This document shows, piece by piece, positions 1 through 10,800 of a DNA stretch of 64,000 nucleotides. Where the stretch lies: positions 186,001-250,000 of the forward strand of contig VICG01000010.1 in NCBI GenBank assembly GCA_008692225.1, written 5' to 3'. Both the position numbers and the translations under genes were made by a program. Positions within the stretch are counted from its first letter, which is position 1. The number at the start of each line of letters is the position of its first letter. Under the pieces are notes generated by a model. The model worked only from the letters and a program-made list of their open reading frames with translations. It had not been told where the DNA came from and ran no database searches. The DNA comes from Monilinia fructicola (taxonomy: Eukaryota; Ascomycota; Leotiomycetes; Helotiales; Sclerotiniaceae).

Positions 1-2
1 GA

Positions 3-263
3 ACTGCTTCACTTGGAACTATTGAAATCAAGCAAGCTTTTGCGTATCTTTGTGCGGCTGACATCAAAATAGTGGAAATTGGTCCACTTGTCCTTTCCTG
101 TGTATGCTACCATGGATACGGCAACAGCAGATATCAATATGAAATGACAAGTATCTTTCTCATCCTTCTTAGAATAGGAACAGAAGTTGACGGAATTTTC
201 ATAACATTTTCTTCGTATAGGAGAGCAATTACTTCTCTAGAAGAGGCTGGATTTGGTTCGTAA
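3..263 (+). other. Open frame running in from the left edge, unidentified
   Basis: A plus-strand frame is open from the first bases of the window to a stop at 261-263. It reads through TASLGTIEIKQAFAYL near its start and TSLEEAGFGS at its end. It could be the last exon of a gene that begins outside the window. I recognise no domain, and the minus strand of 134-480 also has overlapping open frames of similar quality, so strand and reality are both uncertain. Confidence 0.2.
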
Positions 264-2099
264 ATCGCAGCCTGTGATATTTTGTATGACTTCGTTGAAC
301 CATGCATGAAAACTTCTCCACACGCGGGAGTCTCATGCTGGTACTGCTGTATAACAAACATTGTATCTCTAATGCAGTATCATCAGCTTCGTATCCTAAG
401 ATACTATCAATCCTTTTTAGACCCCCCGTAAACCTGCTCTGGCCGTCAAGTGTAAGTATTCTCATGCGGGCATTGTGCATCTACTGTGCACCATATGCGT
501 CCACGATAAGGAGGGCTGAATTTGTTTGGATCATGATCAAACTAGTATTCTCAAAATTTTCGTTTCATTGAGTTATTCGCGGGGTGAATGTATGACAGTA
601 ACCTCAAAGGAATAACTATTTGGGCCCTGATAGTTGATATACAGTTGCTCATGAAAACAGAAATGAGGACCGAACTTTTGATCTTGAGTCCAATGCAACA
701 GATATACTGTCGTATAATCTCTCTATTGTTACGGGTATCAGTTCCTTTGAGGTCGTCTTTCTAATTTGCGAATTCTTTCCAAGCTCAAGGTATACGTACT
801 GGTCTCGCTAAATTCGAGAGAGATCAGTCTGTAAGAATATATTAGCCATACACGTTCTTGTGCTCTTTCCCAGTAAATCGGACTATCGCGATCCAATTAA
901 AATCACGTTGAAATTCCTGTTTTCTGGGTCATTTGGGGATACAAGATGCTTCACCACTTCAATCCAACAAGAATGAAGAAGCCACTGTGGTCGGAATGTC
1001 GAGTGAACAAAAGATCCTTGCCGAGAACCCGATGTTACAGAGCAGATGCAGGACACCATGGAAGCAATTATCCAAGAATGTTACACTTTGAAGCAATACT
1101 CCGTGCATGCCTAGGTATCGATAGATTCTTTCTCTTGTGCGCGTATGGATCATTTTGAATGCAAATTCAAGGAGTGACAATGGTGAAAGTAGTGGATGGG
1201 AGGAACAAATTTAAACTGCATGAAGTGAAGTTGGACAAGGGTTTCATTGTGTCACGGTGGTAGAAATAGTCTATCGGTCAATCACTAACTAGATTGGTAA
1301 CCGTAGCAACGTTAACCTTAGCATTGTGACCATTTCTCTAGAACTATCTATCATCTAATCTACCACCAGAAATCAACAACTGCAATTCAATACGAATTCA
1401 AAGTTCACAAACGCTCTGGGAGATCGGCATGGTTCGCTTGGTACTCTTGGTAATCTAATTTTTACTCTTTTTAACCTATAACCTGATGAGCTCGCAATCT
1501 ATTCTTAACACAGAAAGCCAATATCGATCAAGATATACCTATTATATACTCACTAATAATAAGTATCTTGATTAAACAAAGTAGGTTTGAAACATCTCCA
1601 AGCTTAGGGTAACCGTTGACCCTATCTAATACTTATTAATATAAAGATGGAAAAGCGTTCAATACTAGTCGCTAGGCAAACACATTTTGGATGAACTCGT
1701 AGAGTTCGACTCGAGTTCCCAGTAAGCTCATCTATCTACCATTGAACGGAATAACTAAACAGTCAAGATGAATGTTGTAATATGCCCACTCTTGACCAAT
1801 CTCGGCGTGTGTGTCATCTTTCGGCTTACGGTTAGTCCAAAGATTGGTCACTACAGTTGTCAGCGATGACTACTTGGTAAGCATTCATTTAGTCGTATAG
1901 AACATGTACCTAGTTCCTATCTTCTATACTGCGAGCTTTTCACTGGAATAGGAAGAACTGGAAGAATTGGGAGATAAGGAAACCACATGCTAGAATCATC
2001 AGTCGTTATAACTTTCGGTACTCTTCGTTGCTATCGTCCTTCTCTTACCCAAGAAGTGATTTTCATCTGCGTGCAGAGTCCTACCTTCAACAAGCAAAC
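264..2099. other. Mostly non-coding stretch left of the GNAT gene
   Basis: Apart from the weak fragments listed at 3-263 and 956-1111, I see no supported gene, RNA or repeat here. Short open frames on both strands at 134-571 overlap one another and most lack an ATG. Base composition is ordinary for the unique DNA of this window. Confidence 0.5.
956..1111 (+). pseudogene. Possible 3' coding remnant with a one-base frame break
   Basis: One plus frame reads like an ordinary protein tail (SNKNEEATVVGMSSEQKIL, then AENPMLQS) up to about position 1040. The neighbouring frame then continues in the same style (MQDTMEAIIQECYTL, then KQYSVHA) to a stop at 1109-1111. Joining them needs a one-base gain near 1040-1045. 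No family is recognised and no upstream exon was convincing. It may be a relic or a real exon carrying a sequence error; the boundaries are estimates. Confidence 0.25.
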
Positions 2100-2823
2100 A
2101 TGCATCTCAGACCATTGGCCAGAGATGATTTGCCCTCTATTGCAGACCTTGGAACTGTAGCGTTTCGAGACGACAATTTACAAACGATATTTTTTCCTCC
2201 TAAAGCTGTTGAAAATGGCTCACTTCGTCGAAACATCATCCTCCGGATACGCAAACGCCTGGTTGAAACTGGTACACATTGTTTCGTCTCTGAGAGCGAT
2301 GAGACTGATGAGTTTTGGTCTGGCAAACCTGAATTATTGGGGTATGCATTTTGGGTGAGAGTGGGCAAGAGCGAAGCAGCTAGGAAATGGCAAACTGATA
2401 CTTTGTTTTCGAGTAAGACCTCTTGAGATGGTTCAATGGTTAAGCTAACCATACTAAATAGAATTGGAAAGAACATTGATAGGGGTTGAAATGTGGTATT
2501 GTGAAACTTTCCTTGATCGAGATCGACCATGGGATAAGATTCACCACGTGAGAAATCTGACGATTGATAACTTTGGATCAATTCCAGAATATTTGGAATT
2601 GGCTGCATTAGCAGTCGATCCCAAGTTTCATCGTCGCGGAGTTGGTGGGATGATGTTGAAATATGGGATTGATTTAGCTCAGAAGGAACAAATACCTGTT
2701 GTTCTTGAAGCTTCTCCTGCTGGAACGCAATTATATACGAAATTTGGTTTTCGAGAGACAGGAAGCACTGAGATGTTCCCAGAAGTGATGGTAGTGGCTA
2801 TGCAGCTGGATCCAAAAGTCTGA
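2100..2823 (+). CDS. GNAT-family N-acetyltransferase
   Basis: Two exons, 2100-2412 and 2462-2823, encode 224 residues. The 49-nt intron has donor GTAAGA, a GCTAAC branch site and a TAG acceptor, and joins the frames in phase. The start is the first ATG of the frame (MHLRPLARDDLPSIADL), typical of GNAT proteins, in which the fold begins almost at the N-terminus. The acetyl-CoA binding motif A is visible as LAVDPKFHRRGVGGMML (an R-x-x-G-x-G type loop), followed by a motif B region ending TKFGFRE. GNAT enzymes move an acetyl group from acetyl-CoA to an amine. The substrate cannot be read from sequence, and fungal genomes hold many such paralogues. No targeting signal is seen, so it is probably cytosolic. 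Confidence 0.88.
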
Positions 2824-3273
2824 ACCTTTGGATATTAGATATTCAAAGGAAATGGAAATATGTGCAGTTGATCGCATACATTGGAAGACTTTTGCAAAAA
2901 GCGATCCATTTCTATTCTTCCAATCGCGAGTGAAATATCTGTTATTCATGGATCCTCATTAGTTGCAGCAGGTATCACAAGTTTAAGTTGGTCACTTTTA
3001 CAAAAGCTACTTGATGGAAGGTCCGAATATGCAGATTGTAGGCCATGATCTTGAGTTACTTTCATACTTTCTGGATTTTGGTACATAATTTTTGTAGTAC
3101 CTTCATCTGGAATACCACTGATAACTTCCTTACCTCTGGAAATTTTATACTTTTACCTCACAGGTAAAGAGTGATAAGAGATTCTCTATTTTATACATTC
3201 ATTTCTTTGAATGTTTCTGTCATTCGCTTTCACTCTCATTCTATTGTCAACTACTGGAATACAACACTTCATA
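2824..3273. other. Intergenic spacer between the GNAT gene and the Ser/Lys-rich gene
   Basis: About 450 bases with no open frame of note. It should hold the 3' end of the acetyltransferase transcript and the promoter and leader of the next gene, which reads in the same direction. A pyrimidine-rich stretch (3185-3250) precedes the chosen ATG at 3274, as is common for fungal leaders. Confidence 0.5.
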
Positions 3274-4929
3274 ATGTCTTCATATATCAAAAAACGCTGC
3301 AAGTCAATCAGCCACCGTGTTTCACAAGCGGGGCCTTTGATATCACCCTCTAAGAAGAAATCCGCTGCCAAAACACCCCCTTTAGGAAATTCAAACGTGG
3401 AAAGAATGGCTCAGCAGGATTCTAAGTCCCAAGAATCATATCAATCTCAGAAAGAATCTTCAGAGAAGTTGTCTACTCAACCACCATCCTCGAAAACCAA
3501 AGGATCAAACCCTTCATCCACCAATTTTACCAAATCCAAAAGTTCTCAAAAGGAACCCAGTTCAAGCTCCTCAGAGTTAACATCTATAGATACTCCCATC
3601 TCAAATAAACCTAGCGCATCATATCTATCCAACACCCATTTCAGCAGAACAAACTCGAACAAAAACGGTCCTGACGAAAAATACAAAATAAACTCCCATC
3701 TCCTCTTCGAACACTCATTCTCAGGCCAAACATTCATCTCGGTCCACCTTGAGAGATTACAGCATGGCATATATTCCGATGCTAATTTGCACACTAAGCA
3801 TACAATGCATGTCACATTTGTTGCACTGAGTTTCATTTTTCATCCCTCTACTCCTATGCATAGGTTTGAAAGTGCTGTCATTGATATTAGAGTTAAGGAT
3901 AAAGGTACAGGGGGAAAGGTAGGGGGAACAGAGTATCTGAGATTCTTGAAATATGCACCACATCAGGCTTATGGGCGGATTAGCACCGAGAGCTTGAAGT
4001 GGAATTTTCAGCTAGGTGCTAGCTTGGGTGTTACTCAGGGACCGGCTAAGGTTTCTGTGAACCCTAGTGTTTCCGAGGAAAAAAGTAAAGTGGTTGGGAC
4101 CATGATGAAGATGTATGTTTCCCCTCCCCATGTCTTCTTCGCCTCTTCTTTTCATGTATATCTGCTCTTAACACATGGAATTTGTAGACAAGGTTCAACT
4201 CGCAGCACCTTCTCCCACTCCACGCGTCACCCCGATACCCTCCTCCATTTCTCCCTCGAAGAGAATAATCAACAAGAATCGGGTCTACCGCGCGAATGCA
4301 CGTTTGTATTTCTTCTCGAACGTCCGAGTAAGAAACAATTTCCCCCTGTTCACACTTTTCATTCTTCATCGAGGGTTAAGATGCTTGAACATCAGTTTCA
4401 GGAGAAATTGAAAGCATTGGGTGATAAAAATAAGGGAAACGGGACGGAGGAATTCATGAAGTATGAGTATCAAGATTTGGCAGGGGAGATAAAGACACCG
4501 AGAGAAAGGCTGGATGCGGATTTAGAGAGTGTTTTTGGGGAAGTAGAATTTGAAATTTGTGTTGAGCCTAAAGGTATGTACACTCCCACTTCCCTCTCCC
4601 TGAGTCTTTCATAGCCCACCACAATCTCATAATTTACACCCTTCCCTCTAGTATCCAACACGCTTAAACTACCCACCATAACCCCACAAACCGAAACAAC
4701 CCTCGTAGCAGGCGAAGTGGGCCAGAAATTCCCAACAGAAGGTACGGTGGATAGTATGGGGAAATTCGAACATCCGGAGGTTATGGTGGATGGGCTTTAT
4801 AACTTTGCGAAGTTGGGAGGGGCATTTGAAGAACAGGTTAGTTTGCCCGGGGAATCAGTTGGAAGTAGAGTTCCTGATGTTATGGGAGGGGGAGGGGGAG
4901 GGAGAGGGGAACAGGGAGACAAGAAATAA
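3274..4929 (+). CDS. Unrecognised Ser/Lys-rich protein
   Basis: Three exons (3274-4112, 4188-4573, 4652-4929) give about 500 residues. The introns are 75 and 78 nt, both with GTATGT donors and TAG acceptors. The first is a multiple of three, so it does not break the frame if retained. The start MSSYIKKRCKSISHRVSQAG is the best ATG; the open frame also extends 21 codons upstream. Residues about 25-130 are low-complexity Ser/Lys/Pro. A folded-looking middle starts at HLLFEHSFSGQTF and includes VIDIRVKDKG and NFQLGASLGV. The second exon has SLEENNQQESGLPREC followed by a hydrophobic run. The C-terminus ends in a Gly-rich tail. I recognise no catalytic motif, signal peptide or membrane segment. 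The pattern resembles lineage-specific fungal hypothetical proteins; no function can be offered. Confidence 0.65.
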
Positions 4930-5159
4930 GAGGGTTGGGAGGGGTAATCGAGACGTATGAAATATTAAGGAGTGGGTCCGGGGTGAAGTGCGAGGTGAAA
5001 GAAAATGCATTGGATGATAACTACTGGTTACGGTAGATAAGTATGATTAGTTGGCTCCATTAAGGGCTGATTTAATTTGAACCTGAACTTGTACTCTTTT
5101 CCCTCCTCGATACTTGTAAGAGAGTTCTAACTTACGATCCAGTATGAAGACCTCAAGCT

Positions 5160-6775
5160 CTCACAACCTGAAATGAAGCAATGACCGTAACGCAAACTAT
5201 GAAACGAACTTTTCCACAGCATTAGATATTTCCAAATACTAAGCATCTGAGAGTAGATTAGCTAATACCAAGTCTACCCTCACCTACAGCCATGGGAGCA
5301 AGATATCCAACAAACTATATCTCCCCAACCATTGAAGAAGCAGCGCTATAGTATGCTCTAAGAGCAATACTATTCTCAAAACCTGAGCCTCACAAAGAAG
5401 ATAAGCAACAAACTGAACTTAACAACTTGAGTGGATTACAGAAAAATCTAATTTGAAGCTAGAGCAAACTATGCCTTCGCTGACGAAGATTTGATTCGGA
5501 GTGGAATACCGTTGAATGATAGACATGATAGTCGTGGGATATTTCACCTGCTTTGTTTATGGGCCATAAAAAAGCCCGGTAATCTAAGTCGTGTCCGTAC
5601 ATGATATCACATAAAACAATCCCCTTACTACCTGTTTGTTCTCCGCGTCTGTAAGAATCGCAAGCCTGAGGGGTTTATTTCCGGTTGTCGAGCTTAACTT
5701 TGGACGATTTACAGCAATAGGAATCACTTGAGATAGACATTCTTGTATGAATATGAAAATATATCATCTAATCTCCAATTCTCTAATACCACCAAGGGAT
5801 GTGAGAATGAAGATAATATCAGACGAGGGGCGATTCAAGGTTGCGCTTGCAACCCAGATTGCCATGGGTATCAACCAGTTTCAGCCTCCTAGACCGTATT
5901 TTTTGCTCAAATAGAGGTGAAGATGAAGACAGTCTAGAAAAGAAACCAGAAAGACTGGGTAGATATTTGCTCCTGAGCACAAGTCTTTGAAAGAAGCAGG
6001 TTGCAAGAACCGAAGTAAGTTCCCGGAAACGTGGTAGGAGGTGAAAATACTTTTCTCCAATTAGATCATCAGACGCTGCCTCGGATTTTAGAAATGGATG
6101 TTTAGGAAATTGGCATATTGATATCGGATGAAACCCTCGAGTGACATTGCATTTGATGGCGTCAACATCATCTTACTGTGAACCTTGTCCTAGATGAAGG
6201 ATATTGGGGGGAATTGGATCCTTGAGTTGTGGCTAATGCCAACCCTTAACCTTATTGATACTTGTACTCTGTACGGAGTAGTCGATAGTCATTAAAGCCA
6301 CATTTAGAACTATGGCTGGATTAATCTTTGAGACTATCGGGCTAGTACGGAAACATTTCTTGAATACAACCTCGGAAAAGTGCCCATGTTATCCCCCCGA
6401 TAACCAACTATTCGACTTGTTGCCTTCTCTCTCGAAATACCTCATGTAACTGACTGATTTACTATCATTGTACGCAGCTATGATTCTAGATCTTTCATTC
6501 TTGTACAGAAAGCTTTACTCAATCATGAAGCTTCTGCCAATCAATTGAGCTCACTTCAGCAATCATATCGGATGTTAACGTTAATCTTACCCCTTCATCG
6601 TCGGAACTACCGCAATATCTAACAACCTCGGACCGCAACCGAAGTAAACACCGATCCATGACATTACAAATGCAGAAGACCAAACCGCATAACACTGCTT
6701 CCGACAATCTTCTTTTGTCTAAGAATATGAGTAATGGCATTGATTGGATTTTTGATGTTTATTAGTCAGGTAAGT
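5160..6775 (+). pseudogene. Decayed coding sequence, unidentified
   Basis: Several plus-strand pieces read like protein but are separated by stops and frame changes. They include PTIEEAAL with YALRAILFSKPEPHKEDKQQ at about 5320-5420, ANYAFADEDLIRSGIPL with NDRHDSRGIFHLLCLWA at about 5465-5570, ISDEGRFKVALATQIAMG at about 5815-5875, and NMSNGIDWIFDVY ending in a stop near 6762. No single frame or plausible intron set joins them. The best reading is a relic of one or more inactivated genes; boundaries and unity are uncertain. Some pieces might be exons of a gene with many introns, but in-frame stops such as the one near 5349 argue against that. Confidence 0.35.
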
Positions 6776-6929
6776 TACAGCGGGGCAGACTAGAGGATTG
6801 ATCTACCCCTCCGTCCTTCAATGAATATTTATAAGGACAATTCGGACCCTGCATACAGGACAAGTTGTAAGTATTCTTTCTAGCTTTCACTATCTTGAAT
6901 TTTATACGCTGTGAAACGATTGCAACGAC

Positions 6930-8753
6930 ATGAGTGCTTCTACCAATAATATAGGAGCTGATACGAAGCCATATTCTGTGATCGATGGTGCTAAAGAGGC
7001 TACTAGAACTCTACAACAACTGACCGGCAGTGAACTTCCCTCTGAGATACTAAAACATTTAGAAAATGTTACCTTTACAACTGCAACCGATGGCACGCAG
7101 ATATACTTCCCTTGTCCCTTTAAAGAGACTGAAGCTACAGTTGCATTAAAATCTGTCGAGGCAAGCGTTGTAGCTGCCATTGGAGACCTTCGTTATGGAG
7201 AACAGAAGAGGAAGATTGAGATTAATCTCGAGCAAACAGCCATTTTCTTGTTTTCTACCTACATTGCTACAATTGCTGGCATGAACAAACAACATCCAGA
7301 TGTCAAATCGAAGTTGAAAGGTAACCTTGCTTGAATGTAGCTTTGAGGTCTCCACTAATCTATTTTACAGACACAGATTTGCTCAAAGCACAAGCTATCT
7401 TATACCGCAGACTTTCGGCCAATCTTTATGAGACCAAAAATGCCGGAGAATACTTTCATATTCATGGATCATTGGAAGCCGGAAAGACATTGAACATGAT
7501 CGGATTGGAAGCATATCGCCCGGATCTTACAGATTATCGGGAATGTATTGATGTTATCGAAAAACATGTCAAGCAATACACGGCTGAAGAATTGGAGGTC
7601 ATGAATGCAGCGATAAGCCAGGCTGGTGTAACTGCATTAAAGTGGGAAGATTTTAAAAAGACAAGCCATGTAAAAATATTTGTTAGATATGATTTCCATT
7701 TTACTGACTTTCATTCAGGGCCAAACACTTCTCAACTTACCCCCGTGGCAGCTTGAGAGACTTCGGGATGATTCCCCACCATGTCCATTTCCAGATGTGG
7801 CTCCTGCAACGCCGACTTCAAAACCTCAAGTATTATCTGGAATTCGTGTCTTGGAACTTTGTCGGATTATTGCGGGACCTGCAATGGGTCGAACACTCGC
7901 TGAATATGGTGCACAAGTTATCAAAGTAACATCACCTAGCCTATCTGATGTGCCATTTTTCCAGGTCGATGGCAACACAGGCAAACATACCACAGATCTT
8001 GATCTCAAAACCCCAAGTGGTCGCGCCACTTTTGAAGAATTGTTAAAGACTGCCGATGTCATTCTCGATGGATATCGACCAGGTGCTTTGGAGCGACTAG
8101 GATATGGCCCCGAACAGATTGTTAAGTTGGTTCAGGGAAGAGGGAAAGGAATAGTTTATGTCTCTGAAGATTGTTTTGGCTACCAAGGTGAATGGGCAGG
8201 TAGACCCGGTTGGCAGCAGATCGCAGATTGTGTTACTGGTGTTGCTTGGGCTCAAGGCCAATTCATGGGCCTCGATGAACCCGTTGTACCTCCCTTCCCA
8301 ATGTCTGATTACGGAACTGGTTGTATGGGTGCCATAGCTGCTCTAACCGGTTTATACAGAAGAGCTAAAGAGGGAGGTAGTTGGAGAGGAACGACGAGCT
8401 TATGTCAATATGATGTGTTTTTGCTAGGATTGGGATTGTATGGGGAAGATGTGAAAGCTAAGGTCAGGAAGGACCATGATGACCATTTCTTTGACCTCAG
8501 GCATGCAGACAGTGTCGATGAAGTAGGTGGAAGAGCGCTGAAAAGTATGCACAGAGCTCATCCTGAGTTGTTCGACGAGAAAAATATGCAAAAGACGTAT
8601 AGTAAAGGCTTCAAGGAGGAGATTCGATGGTGTAGAAGTCCAGTCACTATTGAAGGCTTAAGAGTTGGATTTGAGCGAGCCAGTCGTCCAAATGGATATG
8701 ATGCGCCAACCTGGGATGATTGGGAGATTGAGAAGGAAGTTGTTGAGGGATGA
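6930..8753 (+). CDS. CaiB/BaiF-type (family III) CoA-transferase
   Basis: Three exons (6930-7320, 7371-7669, 7719-8753) encode 574 residues. The introns are 50 and 49 nt, with CTAATC and CTGAC branch sites, and both joins keep frame. Exon 3 carries the clearest family III signature: GIRVLELCRIIAGPAMGR, AEYGAQVIKV, TADVILDGYRPGALERLGYG, and FGYQGEWAGRPGWQQIAD at about residues 380-400. The N-terminal third is a weaker second lobe, as in other fungal members of about 570 residues. The family moves CoA between carboxylic acids or racemises 2-methylacyl-CoAs. Where many members have RPGFD, this one has RPGWQQIAD, so the usual catalytic Asp is not at the expected spot. A TATA-like ATTTATAAGG lies near 6827. 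The exact substrate is unknown. Confidence 0.9.
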
Positions 8754-10299
8754 ACAGTTCTAAAAATGAATCATGATGCGAATACGACCTCCCTCGAGTG
8801 AGATGACCTCGCTTGTCGTGTGTAACCATCGCCAAAGTAATAAATATATCCCATTCAATATCGCAAGCGCGCTACATGCATTGCCTAAATTCCAAACCCG
8901 GAAGCGCGGGATTTTAATCATATTGCCTATATTATCTAAACTAATGAATATATCTCGTGTACTCATATCCAATTTAAGAAACCAGGTCAACATGTCGTAG
9001 GAATTTCAGTGAAACTTTCCATTCCCATCTACAATTTAGCCAATGCATCCATCTAAATTCTATCATGTAGACCAAAGTAGATAAACTCATTCACCTTGTA
9101 CATATCCATTTACAATCTTCACTCAAACATTTAGGTGCTTGGCACGACTCGATATAGAATCAACCTGGCACAGATGTCTAACTTTTGTTGCAAGTCTATG
9201 TTGAATCTTTGGAACCGAGTCTGGCATGGCTGTCTTTAAGTGGAGACATATAATTAGTGCCGGGGAGTTATTGGCTTGTGGAGAATTTCTGTCTTAGAGT
9301 TCGGGTCGTTAGTGACAAAAAGGGAATGGGATCCCAGGACATCGGGGAGCTAAGTGTCTACTGGTGGGAGGTTCGGTCCAGATATATGAAAGTTCGGGTG
9401 GGCTTTAGTAATATGTTGATGTATATTGTGAAAGAGACTTTGAGTGACGGATGACGATACTTGAGGGATACTCGAGATACTTCATTGATATGTATATCAT
9501 GGCTTCGGACCTCAATCTTGATTTGGTATTCGTAAGGTGTGGTGTCTGCTGATTCAAAACATCATGAGCATTAAGATATCGATCTGAGTGGATGGCTCTA
9601 TGCAAATGACCTGCAATAACATCCCTTCCTCCATTCATCCTTGAGCTTTTCCACATTGCCTTCATTAAATAAACCTTCGAGTACAGGAGACCACTACCAT
9701 GCTGGCTCGTTCATACTCAATAATGCCAACCAACCCCGCATTTCATGCACTCCATGTAATGCTACCAAACACAGCATGTCTCCGAGCCACGGGATGATCG
9801 CAATAACATCACCGGATTGGGTTACAGCAATGCACAGGTTTTGTTTGAATCCAATAATTGTTTTGGAGGGCAGGAGTGGGTCAAACTTTCGGGCTCGGTA
9901 ATGGGGATGAAGTGAGGGACTTACACGTTACTTCGATACACTCCGCTACAGGCATGTGGTAGTGACCCTCAATTGGTATATCAGAGTCGATAGTGCGAGG
10001 CTGCCGGGTAGAAAGGTTGTAGGTCTTTACAGGTATGCTGAGATAGAATTGGTCGCCCGAGTTGTGCCAAGGCGCGTGACAAACCAACACCATGGCTTCT
10101 ACTACCTTTCCCTCTTTATTCTTCCTTCTCTTCCCAATCATGCATATTATATTGGGTCACATCAAGCAAACAACTCGTGTTTATTGAAATAAGATGTAGA
10201 TACCCAATGAGCAGCCTTTATCAACCCTGCTCTAGGTACTTCAAGACTTACAGTCTATCCTTTCAACGGGCCATCACTTACCATCGATCATGACAGCTA

Positions 10300-10800
10300 C
10301 ATGTAGAGCATTTTCAAAGGTCCTGTTACCTTGGAATAGTCTTCAAAACTGGGTAGTGTAATCCATCTCCCTTCTTTCCCAGGTATGAGTGGATAAGAAC
10401 ATCACACTCCATAGATTTTGTTGCGCCCTCTCGTCTAACTAGTTCATACTCATATAGTCTGACAGCATAGATCGTATCAAAGTAGCGAAAACCCGAACCA
10501 TTTCAAATGCACACCGAAAATTTCCTTCTTCTCATATGCTCTTTGAAAGGTATCTTAGGAGATTTTCAATCCTTTGGGACGGAACCTTCGGAGGATATAG
10601 TTATCATCACTTTATATCATTTCTGATTCGCTTACCCAGTCAATATAACACCTGCAGTTTATTTATACAGTTTCTCAAAGCAACGAAGCGCAAAAGATTT
10701 CATTTGAAGTAATATCACATTGAAATCGGGACCATACCCCTTTCTCGGCTTCCCCGCGTTGAACGGCATCTCGATGGCTTGGGACGCCGAGCTGCCTTAG
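10300..10800 (-). pseudogene. Decayed coding sequence, unidentified
   Basis: On the minus strand, about 10345-10490 reads RYFDTIYAVRLYEYELVR, REGATKSMECDVLIHSYLG and KKGDGLHYPVLKTIP without a stop. This has the composition of a real protein. Upstream on the same strand (about 10650-10790) another frame reads EKGYGPDFNVILLQMKSF and ALRCFEKLYK. Stops and frame changes separate the pieces, and no ATG-to-stop model was found. I recognise no family. It is probably the remnant of an inactivated gene. Confidence 0.35.

Noticed and set aside
2087..2608. 173-codon minus-strand ORF
   Set aside because: It is the antisense shadow of the GNAT gene, whose two exons join cleanly on the plus strand.
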